Below are positions 26,737 to 35,419 of a DNA stretch of 64,000 nucleotides, one piece after another; position 1 is the first letter of the stretch; the number at the start of each line of letters is the position of its first letter. The position numbers and the translations under genes were made by a program. A model generated the notes under the pieces. It was not told where the DNA came from, ran no database searches, and worked only from the letters and a program-made list of their open reading frames with translations. Source of the stretch: Lysobacter_L cavernae (lineage in GTDB: Bacteria; Pseudomonadota; Gammaproteobacteria; Xanthomonadales; Xanthomonadaceae); contig NZ_JBHRXK010000001.1 in the NCBI RefSeq assembly GCF_042648505.1, forward strand, positions 682,001 to 746,000. Direction: 5' to 3'.

Positions 26737-28581
26737 GTGAAGTTCCGCCCTGCCCTGCGTCCCATCGTGCTCTCCCTTGCCGTCGCCGCCGCGGTGGCGA
26801 CCATTGCCGGCTGCAAGCCCGGCACGTCCACCGACAATGCCGCCCAGCCCGCCGCCACCGCGTCGGCGCAGGATGCGGCGGCCAAGGCCGGCCAGCTCAA
26901 CAAGATCTACGCCGACTACTGGGAGGCGTACCTCAAGCTCAACCCGATTCTGGCCACCTTCACCGGCGACGTGCGCTACAACGGCGAGTTGCCCGATTTC
27001 GGCTCGCAGCAGTACCGCGATGAGTCGAAGAAATTCCTGCAGGACTGGCTGGCCAAGGTCGAGGCCGTCGGCTCCGAAGGCCTGACCGGGCAGGACCTGC
27101 TGAACTACGAGATCTTCACCAAGGACGCCAAGGACCAGATCGAGGCATTCCAGTTCCCGGGCTGGATGGCGCCGGTCAACCAGATGGACAGCACCGCCAG
27201 CCTGGCCGTGCAGTTCGGCTCGGGCGACGGCGCGCAGCCGTTCAAGACCGTGCAGGACTACGACAACTGGCTCAAGCGCGGCGCGCGCATCCCGGTGCTG
27301 CTCGACACCGAGATCGCCAACATGCAGCAGGGCATCGCCGCCGGCGTCGTGCAGCCCAAGGCGCTGATGGAGAAGGTGGTCCCGCAGCTGGATGCGCTGA
27401 TCGTCGATACCCCGGAGAAGTCGCTGTTCTGGGGCCCGATCACCAAGCTGCCCAAGGACTTCAGCGACGCCGACAAGCAGCGCCTGACCGAGGCTTACAA
27501 AAAGATGATCGCCGAGCAGCTTATGCCGGCATACAGGAAGCTGCGCGACTTCATCGCCAACGAGTACCTGCCCAAGACCCGCGACACCTTCGGCCTGGAC
27601 AAGCTGCCCAACGGCCAGGCGTGGTACGCCTTCAACGCCAAGCAGAGCACCACCACCGACCTGACGCCGGACCAGATCCACCAGATCGGCCTGGACGAGG
27701 TCAAGCGCATCCACGGCGAGATGCAGAAGGTGATGACGCAGGTCGGCTTCAAGGGCACGCTGCAGGACTTCTTCAAGTTCATGCAGACCGACAAGAAGTT
27801 CGAGTTCAAGAGCCAGGACGAGCTGCTCAAGTACTACCGCGGCCTGGAGGCGAAGGTCAACGAGAAGGTCGCGAGCCAGTTCTCGCTGATCCCGAAGTCG
27901 CCGTTCGAGATCCGCCCGGTCGAGCCGTTCCGTGAGAAGTCCGCCGCCGGCGGCCAGTACTACCCGCCGAGCGAGGACGGCACGCGTCCGGGCATCTTCT
28001 ACGTCAACACCTACGACCTGCCCTCGCGCAAGATCTGGGACGCGGAAGACCTGTACCTGCATGAGGCGATCCCGGGCCACCACTTCCAGATCGCGCTGCA
28101 GATCGAGCTCAAGGACATGCCGGCGTTCCGCCGCTGGAGCATCCAGAGCGCGTTCGCCGAAGGCTGGGGCCTGTACGCCGAGTCGCTGGGCAAGGACCTG
28201 GGCGTCTACACCGACCCGTACTCGTACTTCGGCTACCTGCAGAACGAGCTGTGGCGCGCGATCCGCCTGGTCACCGACACCGGCCTGCACAGCAAGAGCT
28301 GGAGCCGCGACCAGGTCATCGACTACATGAAGCAGAACTCGGCGGTCAGCGACACCACCGCCGTGGCCGAAGCCGAGCGCTACATCGCCTGGCCGGGCCA
28401 GGCGCTGGCGTACAAGATCGGCGAGCTCAAGATCCAGGAGCTGCGCGACCGGGCCGAGAAGGCGCTGGGGGCGAAGTTCGACGTGCGCGAGTTCCACGCC
28501 GAAATGCTGAAGGACGGCGCCGTGCCGCTGGCCGTGCTCGAGCAGAAGATCGACCGCTGGATTGCCTCGAAAAAAGCGTAA
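26737..28581 (+). CDS. DUF885 metallopeptidase lipoprotein, copy 3
   Basis: The 614-aa protein starts at GTG 26737 after AGGAGGT (26725-26731), with a lipoprotein signal ending in IAGC. The zinc site HEAIPGHHFQ is at His442-Glu443, and the rest follows the same DUF885 frame. It differs from copies 1 and 2 in some otherwise shared stretches (IQSAFAEGWG in place of GETAFAEGWG; DNSAESE replaced by QNSAVSD), which may change substrate choice. The 64-base gap to copy 2 has no terminator, so copies 2 and 3 are likely one transcript, ended by the hairpin at 28609. Confidence 0.92.
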   Translation: MKFRPALRPIVLSLAVAAAVATIAGCKPGTSTDNAAQPAATASAQDAAAKAGQLNKIYADYWEAYLKLNPILATFTGDVRYNGELPDFGSQQYRDESKKFLQDWLAKVEAVGSEGLTGQDLLNYEIFTKDAKDQIEAFQFPGWMAPVNQMDSTASLAVQFGSGDGAQPFKTVQDYDNWLKRGARIPVLLDTEIANMQQGIAAGVVQPKALMEKVVPQLDALIVDTPEKSLFWGPITKLPKDFSDADKQRLTEAYKKMIAEQLMPAYRKLRDFIANEYLPKTRDTFGLDKLPNGQAWYAFNAKQSTTTDLTPDQIHQIGLDEVKRIHGEMQKVMTQVGFKGTLQDFFKFMQTDKKFEFKSQDELLKYYRGLEAKVNEKVASQFSLIPKSPFEIRPVEPFREKSAAGGQYYPPSEDGTRPGIFYVNTYDLPSRKIWDAEDLYLHEAIPGHHFQIALQIELKDMPAFRRWSIQSAFAEGWGLYAESLGKDLGVYTDPYSYFGYLQNELWRAIRLVTDTGLHSKSWSRDQVIDYMKQNSAVSDTTAVAEAERYIAWPGQALAYKIGELKIQELRDRAEKALGAKFDVREFHAEMLKDGAVPLAVLEQKIDRWIASKKA

Positions 28582-28608
28582 GTCCGCGCCCTCGTGGCAA
28601 CAAACCTG

Positions 28609-28639
28609 GAGGGCCGGCATCCGCCGGCCCTCTTCGTTT
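28609..28639 (+). terminator. Terminator after the DUF885 array
   Basis: GAGGGCCGGC (28609-28618) pairs with GCCGGCCCTC (28623-28632) across an ATCC loop, followed by TTCGTTT. It is 27 bases past the stop of copy 3. Confidence 0.65.
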
Positions 28640-28723
28640 ATGAACGTCGCATCGGGGGCGACTTGAATTTCGCCTGTCGTGGCACGAAATACCGTTGTTC
28701 AGCAATAACTTACAAGAACACCG

Positions 28724-29551
28724 ATGTTGAAACCGACCCGATACCTGCTTCTGGCGGTGGCCGCGCTCCTGCCGGCCGCGCCAGGCCTCAGCGCGCGCAA
28801 GCCCAGCCAGTCCCCCTCCCCGGTCAATACCGTGCCGATCGCGGCGTCCGCGCCGGTCGAGGCCGCCCCGACACCGGTCTCGCCCCTCACCCGGATGGCG
28901 CCTTCCGCCGACCCCAAGGTCCTGCGGCTGGCACAGGCCGCCATGCAATGCGCGCAGGCCGGCGGCATGGGCGTCGACGCGCGCCGCCTGGCGGTGATCG
29001 ACTACAGCCGGCCGTCATTGCTGCCGCGGCTGTGGGTGTTCGACCTGGTGGCCGGCAAGTTGCTGCATGAAGAGGTGGTCGCGCACGGCCAGGGTTCGGG
29101 CGAGAACCTCGCCACGCGGTTCTCCAACCGCAACGGCAGCCACCAGTCCAGTCTCGGACTGTTCGTCACCCGCGACACCTACCAAGGCCGCAACGGCTAC
29201 TCGCTGCGCATGCACGGCCTGGAGCCGGGCGTCAACGACGCGGCGATGGCGCGCGCGATCGTGATGCACGGCGCCGACTACGTGAACCCGGCTGCGGGAC
29301 AACGCATGGGACGCCTGGGCCGCAGCTGGGGCTGCCCGGCGGTGCGCAGCGCGATCGCCAGACCCATCATCGACCTGCTCAAGAACGGCCAGTTCGTGTT
29401 CTCGTACTACCCGGACCAGGCCTGGCTGGCACGCTCGGCGCTGCTCAATTGCCCGGCGGCCAAGCTCGCCAAACAGGCCATCAACAAGCACGCCATCGGC
29501 AAGCACGCCATCGCCAAACCCACCACTGTCGCGCACGGCGCATCCGGCTAG
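28724..29551 (+). CDS. Murein L,D-transpeptidase-like protein (YkuD_2 type)
   Basis: The 275-aa protein has a signal peptide (to about residue 24) and a Pro/Ala-rich linker, then a YkuD_2-type catalytic domain: SSLGLFVTRDTY, LRMHGLEPGVND, MHGADYVN with His182 and GRLGRSWGCPAVR with Cys204. His and Cys are the expected catalytic pair of L,D-transpeptidases, which cross-link or modify peptidoglycan in the periplasm; activity of the YkuD_2 branch is inferred. The C-terminus ends with a short repeat, NKHAIGKHAIAKP, of unknown use. It sits 34 bases before a second L,D-transpeptidase gene. Confidence 0.85.
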   Translation: MLKPTRYLLLAVAALLPAAPGLSARKPSQSPSPVNTVPIAASAPVEAAPTPVSPLTRMAPSADPKVLRLAQAAMQCAQAGGMGVDARRLAVIDYSRPSLLPRLWVFDLVAGKLLHEEVVAHGQGSGENLATRFSNRNGSHQSSLGLFVTRDTYQGRNGYSLRMHGLEPGVNDAAMARAIVMHGADYVNPAAGQRMGRLGRSWGCPAVRSAIARPIIDLLKNGQFVFSYYPDQAWLARSALLNCPAAKLAKQAINKHAIGKHAIAKPTTVAHGASG

Positions 29552-29585
29552 ACTGCACGGCCCCGAACATCCGCATGGACATCCG

Positions 29586-30629
29586 ATGTCGCGCCGCCTG
29601 CTCGCCACCGCCCTCGCCCTCCTGCTGACCCTGCCGGCCGCGGCCGCGGTGCCGTTCTGGGGCGCGCGCCAGTCCAGCCCGGTCGACACCGCGCCGACCC
29701 AGCTCAAGCCCGGCGAGTGGATTTGGGGTGGTGACAACAAGACCATGGGGCCGATCGCGGTGGTGGTCAGCCTGACCGAGCAGCGCGCCTACGTGTACCG
29801 CAACGGCCTGCCGATCGGCGTCAGCACGGTCAGCACCGGCAAGAAGGGCTACGAAACCCCGACCGGCGTGTTCACGATCCTGCAGAAGGACAAGGACCAC
29901 CGATCCAGCATCTACAACGCCGCACCGATGCCGTACATGCAGCGCCTGACCTGGGGCGGCGTCGCCCTGCATGCCGGCGGCCTGCCCGGCTATCCCGAGT
30001 CGCACGGCTGCGTGCACCTGCCGTCGGAATTCGCAAAGCTGCTGTTTGACGCCTCCAACATGGGCATGACCGTGGTGGTGTCGCAGGAAGGCAAGTCGCC
30101 CACCGACGTGGTGCACCCGAGCGCCCTGATCCCGATCGACCCGCGCACCGGTGCCGAGGCGTCGATCCCGCCGCTGGACGACGGCCAGAAGTTCCGCTGG
30201 CGCCCGGAGCTGTCGTCCGAAGGACCGGTGTCGATCCTGTTGAGCCGCGCCGACCGGCGCGTGCTGGTGTTCCGCAACGGCATCGAGATCGGCCGCTCGC
30301 GCGTGCTGATCCGCGACGCCGACCAGGCGTTCGGCACCCGCGCCTACATCGTCAAGGACGGCTACCTGCCCGGCGACAACCCCCTACTGCCTGGTACGCA
30401 GATGCCGAACTGGATGGCGATCGGCGTCCCCGGCCACGACACCGACGCCGGTTCCTTGCTCGACGCCACCACGATCGAACGCATCGTGATCCCCCACGAT
30501 TTCGTCGCCGCGGTGTTGCCGTTGCTGACACCCGGCGTGGTGATGCTGGTCACCGACGCGCCGATGCTGGCGGAGGCCATCAAGGGCGCGCCGCGCCAGG
30601 TGCTGGACTCGGACCCGCCCGAGAAGTAA
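29586..30629 (+). CDS. L,D-transpeptidase (YkuD family)
   Basis: The 347-aa protein has a signal peptide (to about AAA, residue 20) and a YkuD domain at about 57-165 with VVSLTEQRAYVYRNG, TGKKGYETPTGVFTI and the active motif HAGGLPGYPESHGCVHLP (His129, His140, catalytic Cys142). A second half (about 200-330) has a similar opening, ILLSRADRRVLVFRNG, but no HxxxxxxSHGC motif, so it looks like a degenerate second domain. It forms 3-3 peptidoglycan cross-links or attaches proteins to murein. It is co-oriented with the YkuD_2 protein, probably one operon. Confidence 0.9.
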   Translation: MSRRLLATALALLLTLPAAAAVPFWGARQSSPVDTAPTQLKPGEWIWGGDNKTMGPIAVVVSLTEQRAYVYRNGLPIGVSTVSTGKKGYETPTGVFTILQKDKDHRSSIYNAAPMPYMQRLTWGGVALHAGGLPGYPESHGCVHLPSEFAKLLFDASNMGMTVVVSQEGKSPTDVVHPSALIPIDPRTGAEASIPPLDDGQKFRWRPELSSEGPVSILLSRADRRVLVFRNGIEIGRSRVLIRDADQAFGTRAYIVKDGYLPGDNPLLPGTQMPNWMAIGVPGHDTDAGSLLDATTIERIVIPHDFVAAVLPLLTPGVVMLVTDAPMLAEAIKGAPRQVLDSDPPEK

Positions 30630-30702
30630 GGCTCACTGGCGGCAGGTGGATGTTGGGCGTTGTGGAAGTCGAGGTCAGCCCACTCCACCCTGGCTCGGTC
30701 GT

Positions 30703-31575
30703 TCACATTGCATTGGACAGCGGCGCCGATACCGGCGCCGGCTTCAACGCGGCGCGCAGCAACAGCGCCGCGGCATACAGCACCACCACCACCACGCCCC
30801 AGCGCAAAGTCGCCAGCGGCAGCGATTTGACGACATACGCCGCCAACAGCACCGCCGGGATGCCGCCGATGGCGAGCCCGAGCACCACGCGCAGGTCGAT
30901 GCGTTCGCTGCGCGCGAAGCGCATCCCGCTGACCGGCATCAGGAATGCGCACGCCCCCATCATCACCGGGAACGCCGCGGTCGGATTCAGGCCCATCAGG
31001 CTCAACAGGACCAACGACGGCGCGTACAGGCCGATGCCGAACGCCATCAATGCGCCCAGCAGGACAACCGCGATCGCGAACAGCGGCCCTGGCAGCGCCA
31101 GTGCATCGCCTCCCGCGGGCAGCAACCCCAGGTTGGTGAGCGCATAGAGCGCCGCCGCGACCAGCATGGCCAGGCCGACGATGCCCTGCACCGTACGCAC
31201 CGGCAGGCGTACCACCCACGGCGCACCGAGTGTGGCACCAGCGACGGCGGCGGCGATGCAGGCCGCCAGCAGCAGCGGATCGACCCGCACCAGGTTGATG
31301 AAGATCAGCGCCTGCACAACGGTCGGCAATGCGTGTCCGGTGTTCAAGGTGGCGGGAATGAAGCTGTCGGGCACCAGCCTGCGCAGCTTCAGGTAGGCCG
31401 TGGTCGGCGCGAATGAGCCGATGCCGAGTGTGTCGAAGAAGTTGGTCACCGCCCCCAGGGCGACGGCCTCCGGATTGGGGCGCAGTTCGCGCCGCCGGTA
31501 TGCGGCGACCAGGAGCACGACCAGAAAGACAGCGGCGAGAAAACCCAGCAATGCCAATACGATCACGACGACCAT
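30703..31575 (-). CDS. TSUP-family transporter (TauE/SafE)
   Basis: The 290-aa membrane protein has about eight hydrophobic helices. It matches the TauE/SafE family: an internal VALGAVTNFFDTLGIGSFAPTT in the first half, and GIGLYAPSLVLLSLMGLNPTAAFPVMMGACAF in the second, the two inverted repeats of the fold. Members export sulfite, sulfoacetate or other organic anions; the substrate cannot be assigned here. The ATG at 31575 has GGGAG 6 bases upstream; ATG 31587 is an alternative adding four residues. It lies convergent to the transpeptidase and downstream of the tautomerase gene. Confidence 0.85.
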   Translation of the reverse strand: MVVVIVLALLGFLAAVFLVVLLVAAYRRRELRPNPEAVALGAVTNFFDTLGIGSFAPTTAYLKLRRLVPDSFIPATLNTGHALPTVVQALIFINLVRVDPLLLAACIAAAVAGATLGAPWVVRLPVRTVQGIVGLAMLVAAALYALTNLGLLPAGGDALALPGPLFAIAVVLLGALMAFGIGLYAPSLVLLSLMGLNPTAAFPVMMGACAFLMPVSGMRFARSERIDLRVVLGLAIGGIPAVLLAAYVVKSLPLATLRWGVVVVVLYAAALLLRAALKPAPVSAPLSNAM

Positions 31576-31705
31576 GCCATCTCCCATCTCTGCCTGGCGA
31601 ATCTCTGTCTGGCGAAACCTGCCTTTCGCGAGCAACTGGATCGGCTGCCCGCGACATGCAGAGCGCGCCCATGAGTGCCGTCTACTGCTCGATCCTGCGC
31701 ACAGT

Positions 31706-32095
31706 TCAAATACACACCCGGTAATCGATGCCGAGTTCATCACCGGATACACCGCGGATGCCCCAGTTCCAGCGCGGGGTCTCGGTGATCGTGATCTCCA
31801 CGTCGTGGCTGGCGATGCCGTGATTGCGCTTGATGCGTTCGAACAGCGCACCGATCAGCGCCTTCTTTGCTGCCGCCGAGCGACCCTCGAAGCAGGAGAT
31901 CTCCACGATCAGGTAGTGCGCGGAGCGATCACCTGGAAACACGAAGTCCTCGCGCTGCAAGCGGAAGAACCGATGGAAGCGCTTGTCGACTGGTAACCGG
32001 AAGATGTCGACCAGGCACGAATGAATGGTGTCGGACAAGCCCGCGCGGATCGGGTCCAGCGTCTGGGCAAGGCCGTAGATCTTGATTTGCGCCAT
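31706..32095 (-). CDS. Tautomerase-fold protein without Pro1
   Basis: The 129-aa protein matches the tautomerase superfamily type 2 layout: short N-terminal strand, DRSAHYLIVEISCFEGRSAAAKKALIGALFERI and the end ITETPRWNWGIRG. 4-oxalocrotonate tautomerase relatives use the N-terminal proline exposed after Met removal; here the sequence begins MAQIKIYG, so Ala replaces Pro1 and classic tautomerase chemistry is unlikely. The role is unknown. It is 131 bases upstream of the TSUP gene and 89 bases downstream of the collagenase gene, all on the minus strand. Confidence 0.8.
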   Translation of the reverse strand: MAQIKIYGLAQTLDPIRAGLSDTIHSCLVDIFRLPVDKRFHRFFRLQREDFVFPGDRSAHYLIVEISCFEGRSAAAKKALIGALFERIKRNHGIASHDVEITITETPRWNWGIRGVSGDELGIDYRVCI

Positions 32096-32184
32096 GAGAA
32101 TTTACGGGTATCGGTATGGGCGAAGGCGACGGCAAACGTCGAGAAGATGGGGCGGACAGATCGCCCGCCCCATCCAAGACCGCA

Positions 32185-35124
32185 TCAGTAGCGAGTGGTC
32201 ACCTTGACCCCGCTGAAGTTGCTCACCCCATACAGGCTGACGTAGACATAGCCCGCAGGCGGGTTGTTGACCGTGACCGTCTCGGTGTTGCCGGCGTTGG
32301 TCGAACGGTAGTTGTGCGCCTCGCGCGTCGCCCAACCGCCCAACGTGTTCACGTACAGGTCGGCGTTGCCGGTGCCGCCGGACACGCTGATCCGCAGTTG
32401 GGCGGTGCCGGCCGGCACGTACAGGTACAGGTAGGCGTAGTCACCCGCGGTGCCCGACACGTTGCTGCGCGTGCAGTTCTTGCCGAGTTGCCCGGCATCG
32501 CCGCTGCACTCCGGCAGGGTCCCGCCGCCGCTGCTGACGGTGACGGCCTTGCTGGTCGTGTGCGTGGCGCCCTGGTTGTCGGTGACTGTCAGCTGCACGG
32601 TGTAGGTGCCGGCTGCGGCATAGGTCCGCGACGAGTTCGTTGCCGTCGAACTGCTGCCATCACCGAAGTTCCACGAACGCGAGACGACGCTACCATCCGC
32701 ATCCGTCGAGCCATCGGTGAACGTCACCGTGAGGCCACTGACACTCGTGTTGAACGCGGCTACTGGCGGTTTGTTGGCGCTGGGACTGGTTACCGTCACC
32801 GATTTGCTGCTGCTTGCGCTGGCGCCCTGGTTGTCGGTGACCGTCAACCGCACCGTGTAGGTTCCGGCCGTGGCATAGGTCTTCGACGGGTTCGTCGCCG
32901 TCGAGCTGGTGCCATCGCCAAAGTTCCACGAGCGCGAGACGATGCTGCCGTCCGGGTCGCTCGAACCGTCACTGAAATTGACCGTCAACGCGCTGGTAGC
33001 AAAGCTGAAGCCTGCAGTCGGCGATTGATTGCCCGGTGTGCCGCCACAGCCCGCGCCATTGGGATCGCTGACGCAAGGCAGCCAGTTGCGGAACGCGACA
33101 TCGTTGCTGGTCGCGATCGAGTTCATGAAGCTGGCATAGCCGGTGTAGTTGCCAGGACGCAGGTAGCCCAGGATCGTCGACACGTCACCGCGACGCTGTT
33201 CGAACATGAAGCGTACCGCCAGGTAGCCCCAGCGGTAGATCAGGGTCTGGCCGCTGTTGTAGTCGTTCTGGTAGACCTTGCTTGCCGTGTAGGTGCCCAG
33301 CGCGGCCTCGTTCTGCGCCGCGGTGTAGGCAACATCGCGGTACGAGTACGACATGTACTCGGCGAAACCCTCGATCCACCACACCGTTTTCTGCGAGATC
33401 GATGCGCTGAAGTCGCCGTGCATGTTGAAACGACCGTCGAGGTAATGGACGTACTCGTGGGTGAGGTTCCAGATCTCGAACGCTTCGGGCTGCAGCCACT
33501 CGGCCTCATACGCGATGAAACGGGCCTGGTTGCCGGCCGCAGCCGGGTTGCCTTCCAGGTACATGCCACCGTTGTTGGTGTCGATGCCGTACACCGCACC
33601 GGCGTAGGTGCCGTAGTCGGTGCTGCTGTTGAACACCACCATTTCCAGCGCGGCGTTGTTGTCGCTTGGCACCGGCGTATTGCCCGATGCCACCGCCTGG
33701 TGGAAATAGGTTTCCTGGCCGGAGACGATCGAACAGGTGCTGCCCAATTCCGCAGCCGACATCGCCTGGGCACGGATGCGCAGGGTCGGGCTGCAGGTGT
33801 GGCTGATCGGCAATGCGGCCGCTTCCACGCGTGCACTGAAGTTGCACAGGTCGTAGTAGCTGCAGTTGGCCTGGTCGTAGTAATCCACCATTTCGCCGAT
33901 GCCGACCCACATCTTGGCCGTGGTTCCGGTCACCGACGAGCGATCGACCAGCGCCTTCGCGCGTGCCTGCGCCAGCGTCTTGAGCGAGCCGCTGTACTGC
34001 AGGAAACGGCCAAGCTCGCGGCCGGCATTGGCAACCAGGAAGTCGTTCTCCTGGCCGAGCATCGAGAAGTTCCGGTTGGCGAAGTTGTACAGGGTTTCGA
34101 CGATGGAATGATCGGACTGAACCGAAGCCACGAAGTCGGCGTTGTAGTGGCCGCGGAACGTCACCAGGAAGGTGTTGTTGACCGCCACCTTCATCCAGTA
34201 ATAGGCGTTATGGCCACTGGAGTAGGCGTCCAGAAGACGCTTGATGGTGGGCAGGTGACGCGCGTTCTCGCTGGAGCTGTCGATCAGGGTGACGAATTCG
34301 GCGAGGATTTCGCCGTGCACGTCATTGACCAGGCCGAAGGCGCCGTTGCTGGCGAAGGCATCCAGCGCCGGGCGGATGGCGTTCTTCAATGCCGTGCCGT
34401 AGGCGCCGACGCTGGTGTCGTAGTACTGCACGTAGTAGCCGGCGCGCAGGAACAGCACCAGCTGCAGGGTGCTGTCGGCGTTGGTGCCGTTGTAATACGT
34501 CGCCGACGTAGCCAGCGCATTGGCCACCGTGACCATCTGCGCCTCGCGGAACGTGCCATAGGCATCGGGCCCACTGACATTGAACAGTTCGTTGATGCAG
34601 CTGGTGGTCGCCGATTTCACCGCCGACACCAGCGCCGTGCCACCGAGACTGGCGAACTGGCTGGTGTTGCACTCGGCGGCGGCCACGGCCGCCGCCCTCG
34701 CTGTCATGCGGCCAAGCGACGGACGCTTCAGCACGTTGTGCTGCATGCTGGCGTGGTCGTAGCTGGTGTCCACCCACTGGCTCAGCGGTAACTGGTTCGG
34801 CATGCGACGTGAAGGATCGAGCTTGGCCTGCTGCCGGTGCGCACCGAAGATCTGCTTCTCGGTCGCCGGCGACTTGCGTACGGCTGCCGCGCGGGCCAAC
34901 TGCCTGGCTGCAGACGCGGTCGGCGTACCGACCTGGCTGTTTCCAGCGTGGTTCGCCTTACCCGATGCCGGCTCGGCTGGTGAGATCGCGGCAAACACAC
35001 GCTTCATCTGCGTCGCGACGAGGTTGTCGCCGGACTGGCTGGCGTAACTGAGGAACGCCACGGCTACCGCGATCACGCCCACTGCGGCGGCATGAACGGG
35101 TTTTCTGGATGGTGCTGGTGACAT
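32185..35124 (-). CDS. Secreted M9 collagenase with two PKD domains and a PPC domain
   Basis: The 979-aa protein starts with an export signal (HAAAVGVIAVAVAFLSYASQ), then a pro-region, a helical M9 activator domain (about 115-430) and the M9 peptidase domain. The zinc site is HEYVHYLDG with His556, Glu557 and His560, and Glu585 in WWIEGFAEY aligns with the third ligand of clostridial ColG. Two near-identical PKD domains follow (about 699-781 and 784-865; both contain RSWNFGDG and TVTDNQGA), then a C-terminal PPC domain (about 871-979) with two cysteines at its start. Bacterial collagenases cut Gly-X-Y triple helices; PKD/PPC parts bind collagen or aid secretion. AAGGAG lies 7 bases before the ATG. 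The hydroxyproline locus begins 0.3 kb away. Confidence 0.95.
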   Translation of the reverse strand: MSPAPSRKPVHAAAVGVIAVAVAFLSYASQSGDNLVATQMKRVFAAISPAEPASGKANHAGNSQVGTPTASAARQLARAAAVRKSPATEKQIFGAHRQQAKLDPSRRMPNQLPLSQWVDTSYDHASMQHNVLKRPSLGRMTARAAAVAAAECNTSQFASLGGTALVSAVKSATTSCINELFNVSGPDAYGTFREAQMVTVANALATSATYYNGTNADSTLQLVLFLRAGYYVQYYDTSVGAYGTALKNAIRPALDAFASNGAFGLVNDVHGEILAEFVTLIDSSSENARHLPTIKRLLDAYSSGHNAYYWMKVAVNNTFLVTFRGHYNADFVASVQSDHSIVETLYNFANRNFSMLGQENDFLVANAGRELGRFLQYSGSLKTLAQARAKALVDRSSVTGTTAKMWVGIGEMVDYYDQANCSYYDLCNFSARVEAAALPISHTCSPTLRIRAQAMSAAELGSTCSIVSGQETYFHQAVASGNTPVPSDNNAALEMVVFNSSTDYGTYAGAVYGIDTNNGGMYLEGNPAAAGNQARFIAYEAEWLQPEAFEIWNLTHEYVHYLDGRFNMHGDFSASISQKTVWWIEGFAEYMSYSYRDVAYTAAQNEAALGTYTASKVYQNDYNSGQTLIYRWGYLAVRFMFEQRRGDVSTILGYLRPGNYTGYASFMNSIATSNDVAFRNWLPCVSDPNGAGCGGTPGNQSPTAGFSFATSALTVNFSDGSSDPDGSIVSRSWNFGDGTSSTATNPSKTYATAGTYTVRLTVTDNQGASASSSKSVTVTSPSANKPPVAAFNTSVSGLTVTFTDGSTDADGSVVSRSWNFGDGSSSTATNSSRTYAAAGTYTVQLTVTDNQGATHTTSKAVTVSSGGGTLPECSGDAGQLGKNCTRSNVSGTAGDYAYLYLYVPAGTAQLRISVSGGTGNADLYVNTLGGWATREAHNYRSTNAGNTETVTVNNPPAGYVYVSLYGVSNFSGVKVTTRY

Positions 35125-35419
35125 CACACATCTCCTTGTGGTTGTACGGCGGCGGTGATGACCGCCGTCGGCAACGCCCCCCTTGCGCCTTGCCGAGTGA
35201 ATCTGCTCGCAGTGCCCGCACGCGTTGTGCGTGCTCGTCGGCTCCACGGGCATCGTTGTATTGCTGCTCAAGACATGGGCACTTCAGCTGCACCGGTGCC
35301 CGGTGATACGGTGCTGGAACGTGGAACATCGCTCTCTGGGGGGTCGACGCACTCCTTTGCGATTGGATGGATGGGGATGCACGGCAAGGGCGCCGTGCAT
35401 GGCTTCGCAGGGGCGTCGA
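35125..35419. other. Region upstream of collagenase, downstream of M24 peptidase
   Basis: This 295-base gap should carry the collagenase promoter (minus strand) and the end of the M24 gene transcript. I see the AAGGAG ribosome-binding site next to the collagenase start, but no convincing -35/-10 pair, terminator or small gene. Confidence 0.4.

Noticed and set aside
32116..34791. 891-codon plus-strand open frame opposite the collagenase
   Set aside because: Antisense to a clear multi-domain protein; composition rich in Val/Gly/His/Arg as expected for a shadow.
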